Source of the DNA: Apricaphanius iberus
Lineage: Eukaryota; Chordata; Actinopteri; Cyprinodontiformes; Aphaniidae
Direction: 5' to 3'
DNA length: 64,000 nt
Assembly (NCBI GenBank): GCA_028564705.1
Contig: JAPXFQ010000338.1
Span: forward strand, 62,001 to 126,000
In this document: positions 37,174-49,750 of the stretch, piece after piece
How positions within the stretch are numbered: position 1 is the first letter of the stretch
Layout of the letters: the number at the start of each line of letters is the position of its first letter
Translations under genes and position numbers: made by a program
Notes under the pieces: generated by a model
Told to the model about the DNA's origin: nothing
The model's database searches: none
What the model saw: the letters and a program-made list of their open reading frames with translations, nothing else

Positions 37174-38559
37174 ATGACTGCTGTACTACATACATTTTTG
37201 ATACAATTCAGTAAAACTATTGGTGCATATGTACACTAGATGGCAGTAAGGGTGTCGTTAGTATTGTTCATTTTTATCTGGGATGACTTTATTTCTGGAA
37301 TGTTTTTATTTGTTTATTTAAACTCTTCCAGAATTACATTTCCCAAATGTTTAGCACTTTAAAAGTGTTAAAGCAAAAGTTGAGTAAATTAGGTGTATTG
37401 AACCTATTAAAACATACCTACAGAGTAAATCATTAGATACTTAAGACATTAAATATCTAACCGTGGATAGAGGTACAGACCAAAAAAGTGCATAACTGCA
37501 GTAGAAATAAATGATGGATTTTACATGTATATAAAAATACCTCTAACATGAAGAAACTCCCCTCAGACCAGCTGATCAGAGCTGATGGGAAGGTGATTGA
37601 TCTTTTATCGCTGACAAATTTTCTGTAGTTACCCTCCGAGCCAATAGTGTGTCCAAATTGGGATCTTACTGTTCATACACATTATTGAACATACACATTC
37701 CATACTTTTCCAAATTTACGGATGTGTCCTTCCTTTCTATAGTATAAAGCATATAGCTCACCATGAATAGATGGGCGACCCTAAATATGGAGCCTCCAAA
37801 AACTGAGGAAAAGATGGATGGATAGGGAACTGACAAACTGTTGGGTAAGATCAATAATGGAGAAACATGAATTGACAAAAATAATACTAATGCATATATG
37901 GATGGACGCATCGTAGGAGTGGGATTGAATAAAAATAAGGTATTCAGAAATGTACAAAAAATATGATTTATATTACTACTTCTTTCCAAAACCAAAGCAT
38001 GTTTCTCATGCACAGTCACTAAAGAGTTGACAAGGCAGTATGGACTGCCGTCTCTATGATGGTGCATGGAAAAAAACAGCAAACACTGACTACAACACAA
38101 GTGAAATAATATCTAAGAGCACGGCTACATTTGGAACACAAAGCATAACGCACAACTAACCACAATTAACAGGAACACATTACCCATAAGTCTTTGCGGC
38201 ATAAAACCGTCCCCATACAATTTTTTTAAAGGTTTTGTTGCCACAGTGGCCTTTATTTTGGTCTATTTTCAATGACATTCTGATACATGTTCATTGCTGG
38301 ATTTATGGAAAAAGATCAACCAATATATGCATATCAATAATCATTCAAATTCATAATAAAGTGTTACGTAAAAAATAATTATACCTATTTTGAATTTTAC
38401 TCGAATACAAATAAAAATACAAATACTTTCCTCCCTCAACAAATACAGATACAAATACTAGCTGCTTTGCACACCCCTAATAGATGGATAGCCCATTAAC
38501 AACAGATAGCCTAGATGAACGAATGGATCGTCAGATTGAATGAAAGTGTATGTAATTAA

Positions 38560-38900
38560 GGTTCCAAGCCCAAGGAGTGGGCAGAACACGCCATTCAAGA
38601 CATAGGCAGTTTGCCTGCTGCAGCGGAGCAGGGAACCCCTTTTGTGTTTTGTTTGTAGTTATTCTCCGCAAAAGGGTGTTGGCCAGAAGAACCAGAAAGT
38701 TCTGGCAAAAATATGATAAGGTAATTTGATAAAAAGCCTGACCACTACTCAGACAAAAAAGATTATACCCCTGAATCCCTAGGGGGCGCTATTACAAAAG
38801 ACAATGTGTTTGGGCTAATAATTTATTTACCATAAGTCCTACACTCAAAAATTTCACATCATTTTATGTATGTGAATGATTCTGCATTTGACTCATTGAC
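38560..38900. repeat. Teleost interspersed repeat, family not named
   Basis: Contains ccaaggagtgggcagaacac, gcctgctgcagcggagcagg and ctagggggcgctattac, a set of blocks recurring in fish genomes. No ORF; limits approximate. Confidence 0.4.
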
Positions 38901-40099
38901 CACGCCTTATGACAACAATTATGTTTGAGCAATTTGATATACAACTGCTTGATGCAGTAAAACAATCGCATAATATGCGAAATCTGTTTTAATTTACTAG
39001 GCTACTCCCAAGCCAGTTCAAGCAAAACCTTGCTTGGTCAGATAGGACGACCAAACGATAAGGATAGATCTTTGAAAAAACTTTTAGTTTAGAATTTTTT
39101 TTCAAAGTTCTATTTTGCACAAAAAACAAACAAACAAAAAACAACTATATATGTTGTACTTTACCTCATAACAGTTTAACATTTATCAGTAGATTTCACA
39201 CCAATTGTCCCTAAGTGGATGTCTTCATTTTCACATGGATCCAACTCCAGGGCTACCATAAATGCATAAAATGTACAATGCTTAACTGACTGAATTGTTT
39301 TCATTAACCTAGGTGGATATCTTTATGATGCAACCCAGAGACTATGTTTTCAGTATGGTAAGGATTGATCAAAGTGGGCATGGCTTATGGAAAAAAAAAG
39401 TTTGTCTAACCTTTCATCTCAGAAAAAAAAGTCACAAAAAATAACTAATGGATTTTAAAGGACTGCTGAGAATTTGTTAACTCTATAAAGCCAAAAAGTG
39501 TATAGGCCTAACCAAAATCGCACTTCTACATCAATGCACTGCATTTGTATGTATCAAGACTGTTAACAAGGCTAATACTTGTAGTACCACCCATAGACAT
39601 ATTTAAACATCTATGTTTCCATCTATTTTGCCAAACGTCTTGTAATTTGGCCGACTTCTCCTCCGCATGCTGCCTGTGAACCACTATAAATATTATTCCG
39701 TTTTGATCGGCGCCTTGTATTAACCAACCTTAAAATCATAGGAAAAAACATTCCAGACTTTTTTCCAAAATGTGTACATTATCTGGATAAAACAAAAAAC
39801 AAAACAAAAACAAACAAACAAAAAAATCACAACGAAGTTCATACATGTCAGCTAGTCAGTTATGATGACACAACTTAATACTTGTTTAAATCGCTCAAGC
39901 CCTTCTTACTATTCACCATTAGAACTTGTTTTAGTTCAGATGAACCAAGAAATTGGGTTTACAAAAATTATTTATAATAAGTAACCGATAAACTGCTGCT
40001 ACTTTCAGACAGCAACACGTAATCTTACTTTCATTGGGTAAAAAAAATAAACTAGTGTTTTGCTTTGAATCTTTTAATTAAAAAATGTATGTATGTACC

Positions 40100-40560
40100 T
40101 GAAGGCATCAGAGAGACAGGCCTTAACCAATGAGAATGCAGTTCATCCGTCACGTGACAACCAGACTAGTAAACTACAATTGACTTCAGAGTTTGCTGAT
40201 CGTCTGCTTCTTGTCGATGTACAGTTGGCTTTCACGAAAACGTCCTGCCTTTTTGAGGATTTATTTTTTGCTTACCAGAGAGTTCCATGGTTTTCGTTAC
40301 TTTTAAGAACATTCGAGGCACGGGTTTGATACTTTTCTGACTACCATGTTTTTAAACTGCCAGGCAGGTGAGTTTTTAAAAAGGCGCAGTTTTACTGTGC
40401 CAGCAAAGCAGTTTCTGACCCGGTCGGGCAGTTTTTCCAAGCGGTAGGCAGCATCACTTCAGTCGGCAAAAGAAGAGAAAAGCTGAACTATTATTGTTTG
40501 TAAGCTAGGTTTGTTTGCGTCGTTTGGTGAATTCACTCGTTTTGGAACATCTCATTTCAA
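40100..40560 (+). promoter_or_regulatory. Candidate arhgap29 promoter and non-coding first exon
   Basis: An island of CpG-enriched, repeat-free sequence in AT-rich surroundings, with CCAAT at 40119, an E-box in tcacgtgac near 40152, and a consensus donor caggtgagt with the exon end at 40367. Splicing to 43524 would give a leader joined to the arhgap29 start exon. An ATG at 40346 would then read only 11 codons to a stop, so the exon would be non-coding. No transcript data are available here. Confidence 0.4.
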
Positions 40561-41569
40561 TGTGAAATATCTTGATTTTGCTAAAAGGAATGTTATTTTA
40601 TAGATGTAACGTAAATTATCTCAGATTAAGACGTTTTCTAACGGTCGTATTTACTAAATGAAGCAATGAACTCCTAATAAAGGAGCATTTATATAGAAAT
40701 AAATGTTGTATTAACTGCTGTACTACTCGTTTGTGTAAACGTATTTAAATCTAAAGTTGTTCGTCGAATTAAATAATGTACAGTTCAAACAAACAAACAA
40801 ACACACAATTTATACAGATACACACAGGGCTGGCCCAAGGATTTATGTGGCCCAGAAGCTGAAATTAATTTGGGAACCCCCTTGCACTTAAAATCAGCTA
40901 GAAGTGTCAAAATTGATTACATGATAGGGTCAGATCTGTTTTATAGTCGCTTCAGTCAGATCGCATTGTTTGGTAAATACAGTACGTCACATATCCATTC
41001 AGATTTCTTCACTTTATATCACATCATAACCACAAGCGTGAACAAAGCAAGCTACAAACATTTACTGAGAATTTTGTGTGATAGACCTAAGTAAATATGT
41101 GCATCATTGGGAAGTGAAAGAAAAATGATGCATAGTGTTACATGTACATATAAAACACTGTCTGGAGAAACAGTAACTAAATCTGCGCTAAAAAAATTAT
41201 CTTGGTAGTAGATAAATCTTTGTGTTACCATTAGTCCATCTCTGCTTTCTGGGGAGTGCACCTCTGCTTTGAGAGCTTTACACCTTTATTCTCTTCACCT
41301 TTTTTAAGTCTTGACATTGTTACATAATGTTTGTCTTCATTGTAAATTAAAATGATGTAATGTTTAATATGTATTTAGAAAAAAAATGGTTCTTCTTTGC
41401 TCAGCTCCAGTTGAAAACTTTGTGATTTGTGGATCTTTATTATTTTACTTTAGTTGTTTTTATTCTATGCCATGATAAAATGCTTCATATCTGATACTAC
41501 AAGCATAATTAAAGGTTTCAAAAATCATAAACTGTGATTTAAAATAATATATTTTCGGTGCAGAGTACT

Positions 41570-41630
41570 ACAATTCAATTCAGAAACACTTTATTGATCC
41601 TAGAACGAAATTAAATAATTCAGTTCCAGG
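41570..41630 (-). repeat. LINE 3' tail, minus strand
   Basis: cagaaacactttattgatcc followed by gaaattaaataattcag is the reverse complement of the 3' end common to fish L2-type LINEs. Confidence 0.5.
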
Positions 41631-42769
41631 TGTTTTAGAGCTGAATGAAGGTAGTCTAATCTTGTCATCTTATTCCCACGTTTACTGTGGCTCACAATTT
41701 GTTAGCAAACAGAGCTGAAGGAATGTAATTGTAAAGCTCCTTTTAAGCACATATTAGTATGGCTATATTAACAATAACAGTTGTGAACTGGACAAACAAA
41801 CTTGTGGTAACATAAAGGAGAAACACCTTGGCAGTGGGCCAAAAGAGGTGAGTGATATGGAACTGACAGATTATGATGTTCTGATGCATTTACTGCAAAT
41901 AAATCAACTAAAGTCTTTTAAGCAATGGATTGTGGGTATGTTCGCAGTCAACGAAAAATATGAAAAACAAATACTCAACGAAAAAGCACAACTCGAATAT
42001 TACTGAGTCGGCCATTTTATGACATCAGTGACATTAAGTATTGCAATTGTATTGCTTTCACAAGAGAAAATAACTGTTTTTAATCACATTGAAATGATAC
42101 AGAGTGTTTTTGTTGCTCAAATGGAACCAACAGTCGGATAGATGGAATCTTAGTCCCAGCTATATTTAATTTCTTGGCTTTTTGGTTTTGTAAACATCAT
42201 CATGTAGACTTTAGTGTTATAATGATAAATCAGAATTGTTATGACAATAATATAAACTCATTATGAGGTTAAACAGTATGATAATTGCCCATCCCTAGTG
42301 ACACATGTTATAAGTTATAACAACCTGTACTGGAGGTGCCCGGCTTCTGACTACCAATCCCTGATATGGGGCTCACTCAGTGATCCTTATGTTAGTTATT
42401 GACTTTTTCTATTTCCAAGTGTCACAGAATCTGAAACTAAATCTACTCATATCTGAAGTCATGGATTTGTTCTTTTTTGTCACATTTCAGCATAACATAT
42501 GAGGTGTGTTATCAGTGAGAATTTATGGTAAAATTCTGCATCACAAAAATCATACATCACAGTTTGAATGTGCAGGTATTGCACTAGTCTTGCTACGATT
42601 GAAGGAGAACTCCTCTTTGCACAGCCTGCAGGCAGCTTCCTGGTGGAGAACGGAAGCAGTACTGTCCCCACAACTTCCTTTCAGCTATTGCATATAAGCT
42701 CTTCTGTTTACTCTCACAGCTTTTTAGAATCAACATCATCAGTGCTCGACTTATTGTTGCAGCCTTTTC

Positions 42770-43000
42770 AAGAACCCACTATCCCTCATGTGAAACATGG
42801 TGGTGACAGCTCCATAATGTGGGGCTGCTTCTCTTCATGGGAGACAGGAAGGAGATTAGACTTGCTGGGAAGATTGATGGAGCTAAAGATGGGACAATCT
42901 GTGAAGAAAACCTGTTAGCGGTTGCAAAGGAGATGAGGGTGGAGTTTCCCCTTCTAACAGTACAAAGATGTTTAATAGTTTCGATCAAAGCGCGTCACAA
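42770..43000 (+). mobile_element. Tc1/mariner transposase fragment
   Basis: Reads VKHGGDSSIMWGCFSSWETG in one frame, corresponding to the KHGGGSVMVWGCF region of Tc1 transposases. Downstream nucleotides gaagaaaacctgttagcggt and tcgatcaaagcgcg correspond to later parts of the same gene in shifted frames. No ends visible. Confidence 0.7.
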
Positions 43001-43523
43001 GACCTGAAAGCTGCTGTTTCGCAGACACTCGTCATCTTATCAGCTTAAGCTGTTGGAAATGTAGATGGTTAAAATGTCCATCTATAGTTTTCTAGTTTTT
43101 CAGGGTCAGAAGAGACACTGCCTTAAAAGCAGAGCTGTAATTGCTGCAAAATCGTTGACCGTCATGCAATCATCTTTTTTCCTTTACTATACAACCATGT
43201 CCTACTCTCCATCACCGACTGAAAGTTCTTGGAAAATGTGCATTAAATGGGATCCCTGCTTATACATAAGCTGTGGAAATAATTTCATTTTTAGCACTGA
43301 ATTATGACTGTGTTTACAAAACAACTTGAATATGAAATTATGAAGCTTTTAATAGTTTAGTTTCAAATGAAACATAAGGAAATCCCACTCCAAAAATGTC
43401 AGAGTGAATTTTGAAGTCTGCTTGTCGGCCTTGTTTAATGATGCCTGAAGTCAGCTTCAAATGCACACAAGCATAACTTTGATTACATCAGCTCTTTTTT
43501 TTCTTTCACTTATTGTCTCTCAG

Positions 43524-43931
43524 CCTCCCAGGGATGAGAGCAGCGTGGTGAGTTCAGGGGCTAGCTGGCCGGCCGACTGTACCACCTGTAAAGGGTGGCG
43601 GCTGGCCTGGCTGCTGGGATGCTACGGAAGGGCAGCAGAAGCAGCAGCAGCAGCAGCACCAGCAGTATCGGCGGAGGCACTGGGACAAAGCCCATCCAGG
43701 AGCTTCCACGACCTACTACCAAACCCAAAGAATCTCTCTCACCCAGATCCGCCAGGACTTTAACCATGGGCCGCAGCACCAAGCACCCCAACCCTCTGAG
43801 TAACATGGGGCTTCCATCGCGCCTCATGGGGGCCCCAGGTGTGGATGCAGACTACGTGTTGCAGCTGGTGAATGATGTGAGGTGGTTCGCTGATGTGCTT
43901 CTGAACCTAAAGGATGCTTTCCAACATAAAG
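43524..43931 (+). CDS. arhgap29: arhgap29-like first coding exon (start codon at 43619)
   Basis: Acceptor after a pyrimidine tract (ending ctctcag at 43523), donor gtaaag at 43932. The ATG at 43619 is the first after an in-frame TAA at 43589, so 43524-43618 is leader. It encodes 104 residues plus one base: MLRKGS, a serine run, a Ser/Pro/Thr-rich segment, then DADYVLQLVNDVRWFADVLLNL. The last part matches the N-terminal conserved block of ARHGAP29 (human DPDYIKELVNDIRKF). ARHGAP29 is a cytosolic GTPase-activating protein for RhoA with F-BAR-like, C1 and RhoGAP domains, none of which is reached in this window. The related ARHGAP45 and GMIP fit less well. Confidence 0.85.
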
Positions 43932-44455
43932 GTAAAGCTTTCCAAAACAAAAATGTTTTTTCTCTTAGATATCAGGTGTGTTTCCAGTATCACAACTTCA
44001 AGGTAATTTTAGGACATCTTTTATCTGACTGGATAATTTTTTGCCTAGTCGTGTTTCCATACAAAACCGGGCCTTTAAGTAATTAGGTAAGACGTCCGCA
44101 TATCAGGACTCTGTCGACTGTAAGAAGTGTTACTTATCAGTAACAAAACATACAGACGTTGAAGAAGCAGAGCTTGTTTCTGCATTTTTGTTCGCTATTG
44201 TTATAAACTGCTTTGCCTGCAACTCTTCTCATTTTACAAAAAGATGGGTTTTGTTTTTTTTGCAACGTCTGCTCATTTCCTTCTGAATTACAACCAATCA
44301 GTGCGAGTTAACCACAGCTCCTGCACAGCAACTCTTCTGGCTGTTTCTGAATACACATCCTGAGAGTAATACTCGGTTTGTTCTTGAACTGTCTAGTGTA
44401 GTGGAAATGCTCACATACAGTGAAGTTCCGGTAAAATTATCCAGAGGTTCTGGGG

Positions 44456-45903
44456 CTGGGCACTTTTTATTGAAATCGCAATATCAAAAAGGTTGATTGC
44501 GATAATCGCATGGTGTTTTTTAATTGTTATGCCAACTGATGGATCCACTCAAAGCACTGCCTTGTTGTCAAACTAACTGGCCAATCAAGTCTCAGAAAAA
44601 ACATGTACTTAACAGCAGGAGGCCCTTGCTGGTAGGTAAAACGAAAGTGAAGTGTCAAGAGCGTACAGCTGGGTAAGAAATTAGAACAGAAATGGACAAC
44701 AGCGAGGACGGTAAAGATGACCAAATGTTTGACACTGACCACAGAAGCAAACATGACAATGACATTGGCAGTGGAGAAGTGGCATCATAAGCTTGATAGT
44801 TTGCACATGGTTTGGATAATAAGCCATATCGGTATTGAGAGTGCGCATGCTCACGAATGCGGCTTGGACCGCCGGTCACGGCTTTTGGAACCTTAACAAA
44901 CCCCCGGGTCAACTGTAAACAACATGCATGCATGTGTTATCGTTAATACGGAGCCTATTAAAGCCTCTTAAAGGCTGTTGTGGCGGAATTTTCATCTTCA
45001 GAGCATCACAGCCTTATCCGGGCTCCTACTGCTTCTAACAAGTAAAAACCCTATTCAAAAATACAAATTGTAAGAGTTTAAAAGTACGATGGAAGCTAAT
45101 AAGCTACGTGCTAACTGCTAGCTATAGTGCGTATATTTAACAAGCAAGAAATACCTGTGATAGGATACGGCACATCTTGACTCCATGAGCCCTGGGTTGA
45201 AAAGTAGCTGAGACCACTTCTGCACATTCCCTTCTTCCCAGCCATCTACAGCGTTTATAGGTCCGGGATTGTCACTCCATGGAATGTCAATAAGCCCGGT
45301 ATAATCAGTCTGAAATGCACCACTTTCCTCTTCTTTCATCAAAAACAATCACTAGTTTCAGTACTGTAGCTGCACACGCTGGCGCACGTAATTCTTTCTT
45401 ATGCTTCGCGGACACAGACAGCCCTCTATGGCAAATATATGTTTTTAGTTCGTCGACTTTCCACCGTTCAAAATCATCAATTTTGTAACTTTTGCTATCT
45501 ATATATATGTTCGCATATGGCAGCCCCAGAATGCGTTGCGCGCATCGCAATACCGATATGGCTTATTCAGAGAAGACAGCAGACAGACTAAACGATCCGT
45601 AAAATCTGCCGGCATACCATTTCAACAAAGATGGGTAATACAGGCAATCTATGTAATCACCTGAAGTCCTATCATCTCTCTGAATACCAACAGTCGCATG
45701 CAGTTTTAAAGTAATGTTATGTTGTTGGCAATACAACAATAGCAGGATGCACACGTTGTATGTGAAATTAATATTGAAGGCAAATTGTAATTGTTTTTAT
45801 TATTATTATTGTTGTCTTGATTAGACAAAAATTGAATCAATGATCGAGATTTTTTAATATAGTGAAAATAATTGCAATGATTTTCATATTCGCCCAACCC
45901 TAA
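44456..45903. mobile_element. hAT-like repeat block with inverted ends
   Basis: Begins gggctgggcactttttattg and ends tattcgcccaacccta; both borders carry tattgcgat/ttgcaatgat-like motifs typical of fish elements with gggctgggc ends. No target duplication was seen, so it may be two elements or a diverged one. It encloses the SAP-like ORF. Confidence 0.5.
45155..45520 (-). pseudogene. SAP-domain-like first exon of a transposon-type gene, frameshifted
   Basis: On the minus strand, IDDFERWKVDELKTYICHRG then LSVSAKHKKEL resembles a SAP DNA-binding motif. After a frame change near 45330 it continues with EEESGAFQTDYTGLIDIPWS and NAVDGWEEGNVQKWSQL, the kind of segment that follows SAP in repeated fish transposon-associated proteins. 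A donor-like CAG|GTATTT follows at 45154. The frameshift indicates it is dead. Recognition is from motif memory. Confidence 0.5.
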
Positions 45904-46028
45904 CCCAACGAAGTTTCAGTCATAAATATTTGCCTACAGAGAGTTGTTGGAGCTGTTTTGGGAAACTAGTATACGTGTGACAGTGTGAGGGTCTGTTACT
46001 ATGGCTCCGATTGTTCATGTGCCCTTAG

Positions 46029-46106
46029 ATATCCATTGGCTGATTGGTATGGCGCGCGCGACTCTCACCCGGGAGCCGTGGGACCGAATTCTGCCCGGGC
46101 CATCCT
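46029..46106 (+). repeat. tRNA-like sequence (possible tRNA-Glu-derived remnant)
   Basis: gactctcacccgggagccgt followed by gggaccgaattctgcccggg resembles the anticodon arm (CTCTCAC, anticodon CTC) and T-arm of tRNA-Glu. The 5' half does not pair well with the 3' acceptor strand, so a working tRNA is unlikely; a tRNA pseudogene or SINE head fits better. Confidence 0.3.
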
Positions 46107-49100
46107 TGTAACATCTTGTAACAATGAGTAAAGTTCCTTCCTTTCTTAGTGGCCTGCTTTTGTTTTCGATCGGATTTCTCTGCTGCAAAATAGTCACGTA
46201 CCAGTGTGAGATTGGCCATGTGGTATCTGTTTGGGCACAAATAATTTTGGTAATCCAAGTAAATCTTGACAAGCTGCCATGTTTTTTTGGTCAGTTGTCC
46301 CAAAGAATACACAACTCTCAGAGCTGCCACTCTCCAGGCAGAGTTGTTTTGTCCAAATCACTGGCAGCATAGAAAACCAGATGTACTTTGCTTTGTTGTG
46401 TTTTCTTCTGTTTAAAAAAAACCCACACAGACATGACTGTAGGGGTTTCAAACAGAATTAACGCTTGACTAAAAGTTAGACTTTAATGTTCTGTCTATCA
46501 CGCTGGATATGCTATGAAGACTCAAGCTTCACTCTAAAGTGCTTTCTACAGTCAACTACACTCACCCACACATTAATATTACACGCACACAAGTGCACAA
46601 ACGAGTCAGACAGTGGATGAGAGACAGGTAACACACTTTCTCTCTTTTTTTCCCTGCTAGTTGATGGCTTAACTTTTTGTTTGCAGACTCATGCATGCCT
46701 TCCACCCACACATATGAACACTATGGCACGCAGTCCTATAAACACTGCCAGTGGGTGGCTGTAAGTCTTTCTACAATGGGAAGAAATTATTTATTTCACT
46801 GTGAGTCAGTTTCTCTATATCTGTGTTGCCATTTAGAAAAGAAAAAGGAGTTTTACCTTGAAATCAGCATGGTGGATTACATTTGTTTTTCTGTCTAATT
46901 TAGAGTTTTGATGATTCGGACACTTTTTGATTAAGGAATGTTCCACTAATTACAGCTTGCGCCACTATTCTGTTTCGGTGGGTATGCATTTTGCAAACAT
47001 GCAGGGTCCTACTGTATATCTGGCAGCGGGAGTGAGTTGTTTAGTCATTCCTCGCGCTGGAGGAGTGAGGCCTCAGCGTGAGAGCCTTGGCTTCTGTCGT
47101 GCTGAGTGTTACTCTGAGCCATCACAAAAACATTTCGGGTATTTGCCTATCAGTTAGCAACAACCCCCTCTATTCAGCAGGTGGGGGAAATCATACTGCA
47201 TGACCCTAAACTGTCATTCAGACTGGGGCATTTCTTTCAATTTGTTTTTATCTTACAACTCTTTACAATAGCAGATTATTGTGTAACCGTTGCATGATGC
47301 CTCTGCAATAGGGTACACCACTTCCTCTTGGTGTAAGCTATCATCTTTTTGTTTTCCTGTTAATTGCTTTAAAAAAAATAGGTGACGTTCCTGAAAGAAG
47401 ATCAATCTTTTAGTCAATAGTTAAATAACATCAGTAAGTGGCTATTAATTCTGCCACCAGGATGCAAACCATCAGAGAGAAAACCTGATTTAGTCTGCAG
47501 ACGGAACGTCAGCCAATGAGTTATGCGCGCATTCCTCTCTTGAGCTTCCTGTAGCGTACACACTGGGTATAGTTAGTAGTCTATCTAGCTCCTGTTTCCT
47601 GCTAATGGAGCATTGCTGGCAGGTACCTTCATCTCTTAAAAACAGACACCTGTCACCACCTGTGTGTATTTTTAAAAAGCAAGTTACCAAGGTCATGTGA
47701 TCTTCCTGCTTGTGTATCATTACAAAACTGGGGATAACATATGTTATTGAGGCTTTGTCTAATCTATAAAAAGCATGTTTTTCATTTACAGTGAGATGGC
47801 CAAGCGGTGGGTTATTTGCTAATCTCCATTTCTCTGAAGAGGTTGTCCATCTTCACTTGTGTGTTCATGTGTTTTCATTCCATGGTGGTTGGAGGACATG
47901 TGGGTTTTGTCTGGAGGGTCAGGAAGGTTTCAAAGTCTGGACAAACTAACAATTGAAGGTCTGTTTTAAATTGCCATGTCTGAAGCTAAGGTGTAAACAA
48001 ATGGGATGAAGAACAGACACAGGGAAAGGGCTAGGCTAACATTGGGTATTGTCTGTTATTTAGCTTCAACCTTGTGTTTCTTAGTAATTTGTCTAAAATA
48101 AACTTTACACAAAGCTTACATTTGTTTCCTAGAAGTAAATGTCTTTAAATAAGCCCAAAGATTTATGCCTTTTAATCATCACTAAAATATTTCATCAGGG
48201 AGTACGATTTTCGTGAAGCAGCTCTCGACCTCGCCCTGTCAGGGGTTTTGTGTTGTGATTAGCAGCACGTCTCATATAATGTTTGCTTCAAGTATCAAAC
48301 CACCTTACAGAACCAGCCCCCTCTCTGTGGTTCAGCCGGCTTGCAGAAACAAGGCAGAGAGGTGGTGAGATTAGTGAAACACATGACATCACAACTGCTT
48401 TGTTATTATTTTCATACTCTGGAAGCTTTTGTCACTGGAGTACTGTGTGAAATTAAGATTGTTTTGAGACCCAGCACAGTTTTATTCCAGATTTTATGGT
48501 CTGTGCTTCACTTTGCTCTCTGTTTCTGAGGGGAAAAAAATTAGAAGTTATGCTTGGAATATGCTTGTTTTGACTCCCTGAGCTCCTGCTAGTTTTTAGC
48601 TGGAGGCAATTGAAGAGGCGTCAGCTTTGGACTGATGGAAAACTACTGGGAGACTCATTGTTAACTATAAGCTTATGTTAACTTGATTCATGCTAATCAC
48701 AACCTCAGTTTTGCACTTGAAGTGTTTTTTTTTTTAGAGGTCTGATTTTGATGTTGGCTTTCCCTGTCTTATGTAACTCCCTCCCCACAGGATACTCTGC
48801 AAAAAAAACTCTTGCCTAAAGGCAGTGAGAGGATTTAATCCAAGAAAAAGGTGGATACTTAGTGAGTTTTGTGGTTGCAAAAGTCCTACCTCTGTTGGAA
48901 CTGTTTCGCGTTTTCACGTTGCTGTTTTTGTTTGAATTGGCGGGCGTAAACAACACTGCGTTTACACGAAAGGGCACACGATCTGCTCTCGTTGAAAACA
49001 ATGCGGTACATATGCCCGGCCTTTAGGTGGCAGTGTGCCCCGTGTATGCAGTGATCTGGTTTCCTCCACATTGGCAGAGAGCGCAAGTCCAATATGCCAT

Positions 49101-49677
49101 GGGCGTGTGGCATTGACGTCGTTTTCGAAAGTCCCCGACCTTTCGTATAAACGACAATGAATCACCCAGCGTTGTCAGAATTCTCCACTCCTCGTACATA
49201 TTGAACATTTAGTGCAAGGTGTTCTGATGAGACCACATTTAACTTCTCGGCCAACTGCACGTCACCTTGAAAATATGCTGCCCACCGTGAGACCTGGCGT
49301 AATCAGCATCTTACCGACAGGAAGCTTTTCTTCAGCATTCTTCAGAGTTGTTGGGAGGAATAATGGAGTTTAGTACAGCGAAGTACTGGCTTAGAAGCTG
49401 TAAAAAGATGTGTATAATTTGTCTTCTGCTTTATAATTACACACTACCTTTGTGTCAGTCCATCAGATAAAATCTGCCTGTTCAATCAGGGAAATATGCA
49501 AGTGCAATACTGCTGACCAAGCTCAGAAGGTTGGTGGCAAAATTATGTTGATCATGAAAGCCTTTTAAAGGTCATTTATTAATGTATTTTATTTTTAGCA
49601 AAAGAGACTTTAAAGCTGTTTGACATGTGATTCCAGTTGGCTCCAGCAGTTTATTTCAGTGTTTGCTTAAAGAACTA

Positions 49678-49678
<1 letters not shown>

Positions 49679-49746
<68 letters not shown>
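49679..49746. repeat. Compound CA/TA microsatellite
   Basis: About 14 bases of CA repeats followed by about 54 of TA repeats. Confidence 0.97.

Positions 49747-49750
<4 letters not shown>

Larger units (their letters stand above)
37111..40099. other. Intergenic region between acvr2b and arhgap29
   Basis: Contains a TG microsatellite (37149-37173) and an interspersed repeat at about 38560-38900. The remainder is AT-rich with no supported exon. Confidence 0.65.
40561..43523. other. Region upstream of the arhgap29 start exon
   Basis: Would be the first intron of arhgap29 if the exon ending at 40367 is real. Holds a minus-strand LINE tail (41570-41630) and a Tc1 fragment (42770-43000). Otherwise nothing recognised. 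Confidence 0.5.

Noticed and set aside
37666..38100. 144-codon minus-strand ORF, the second longest in the window
   Set aside because: Low-complexity hydrophobic composition, no recognisable domain, no splice or promoter context.
40346..40367. ATG at 40346 as the true arhgap29 start
   Set aside because: Splicing to 43524 in that frame meets TGA after 11 codons, so it cannot be the protein start.
43595..43618. Extension of arhgap29 upstream of ATG 43619
   Set aside because: The extra codons begin with GTG and are preceded at once by an in-frame TAA (43589); ATG 43619 is the first eukaryotic start.
46029..46106. Working tRNA-Glu gene
   Set aside because: The 5' half does not form a proper acceptor stem or D-arm; kept only as a tRNA-like remnant.
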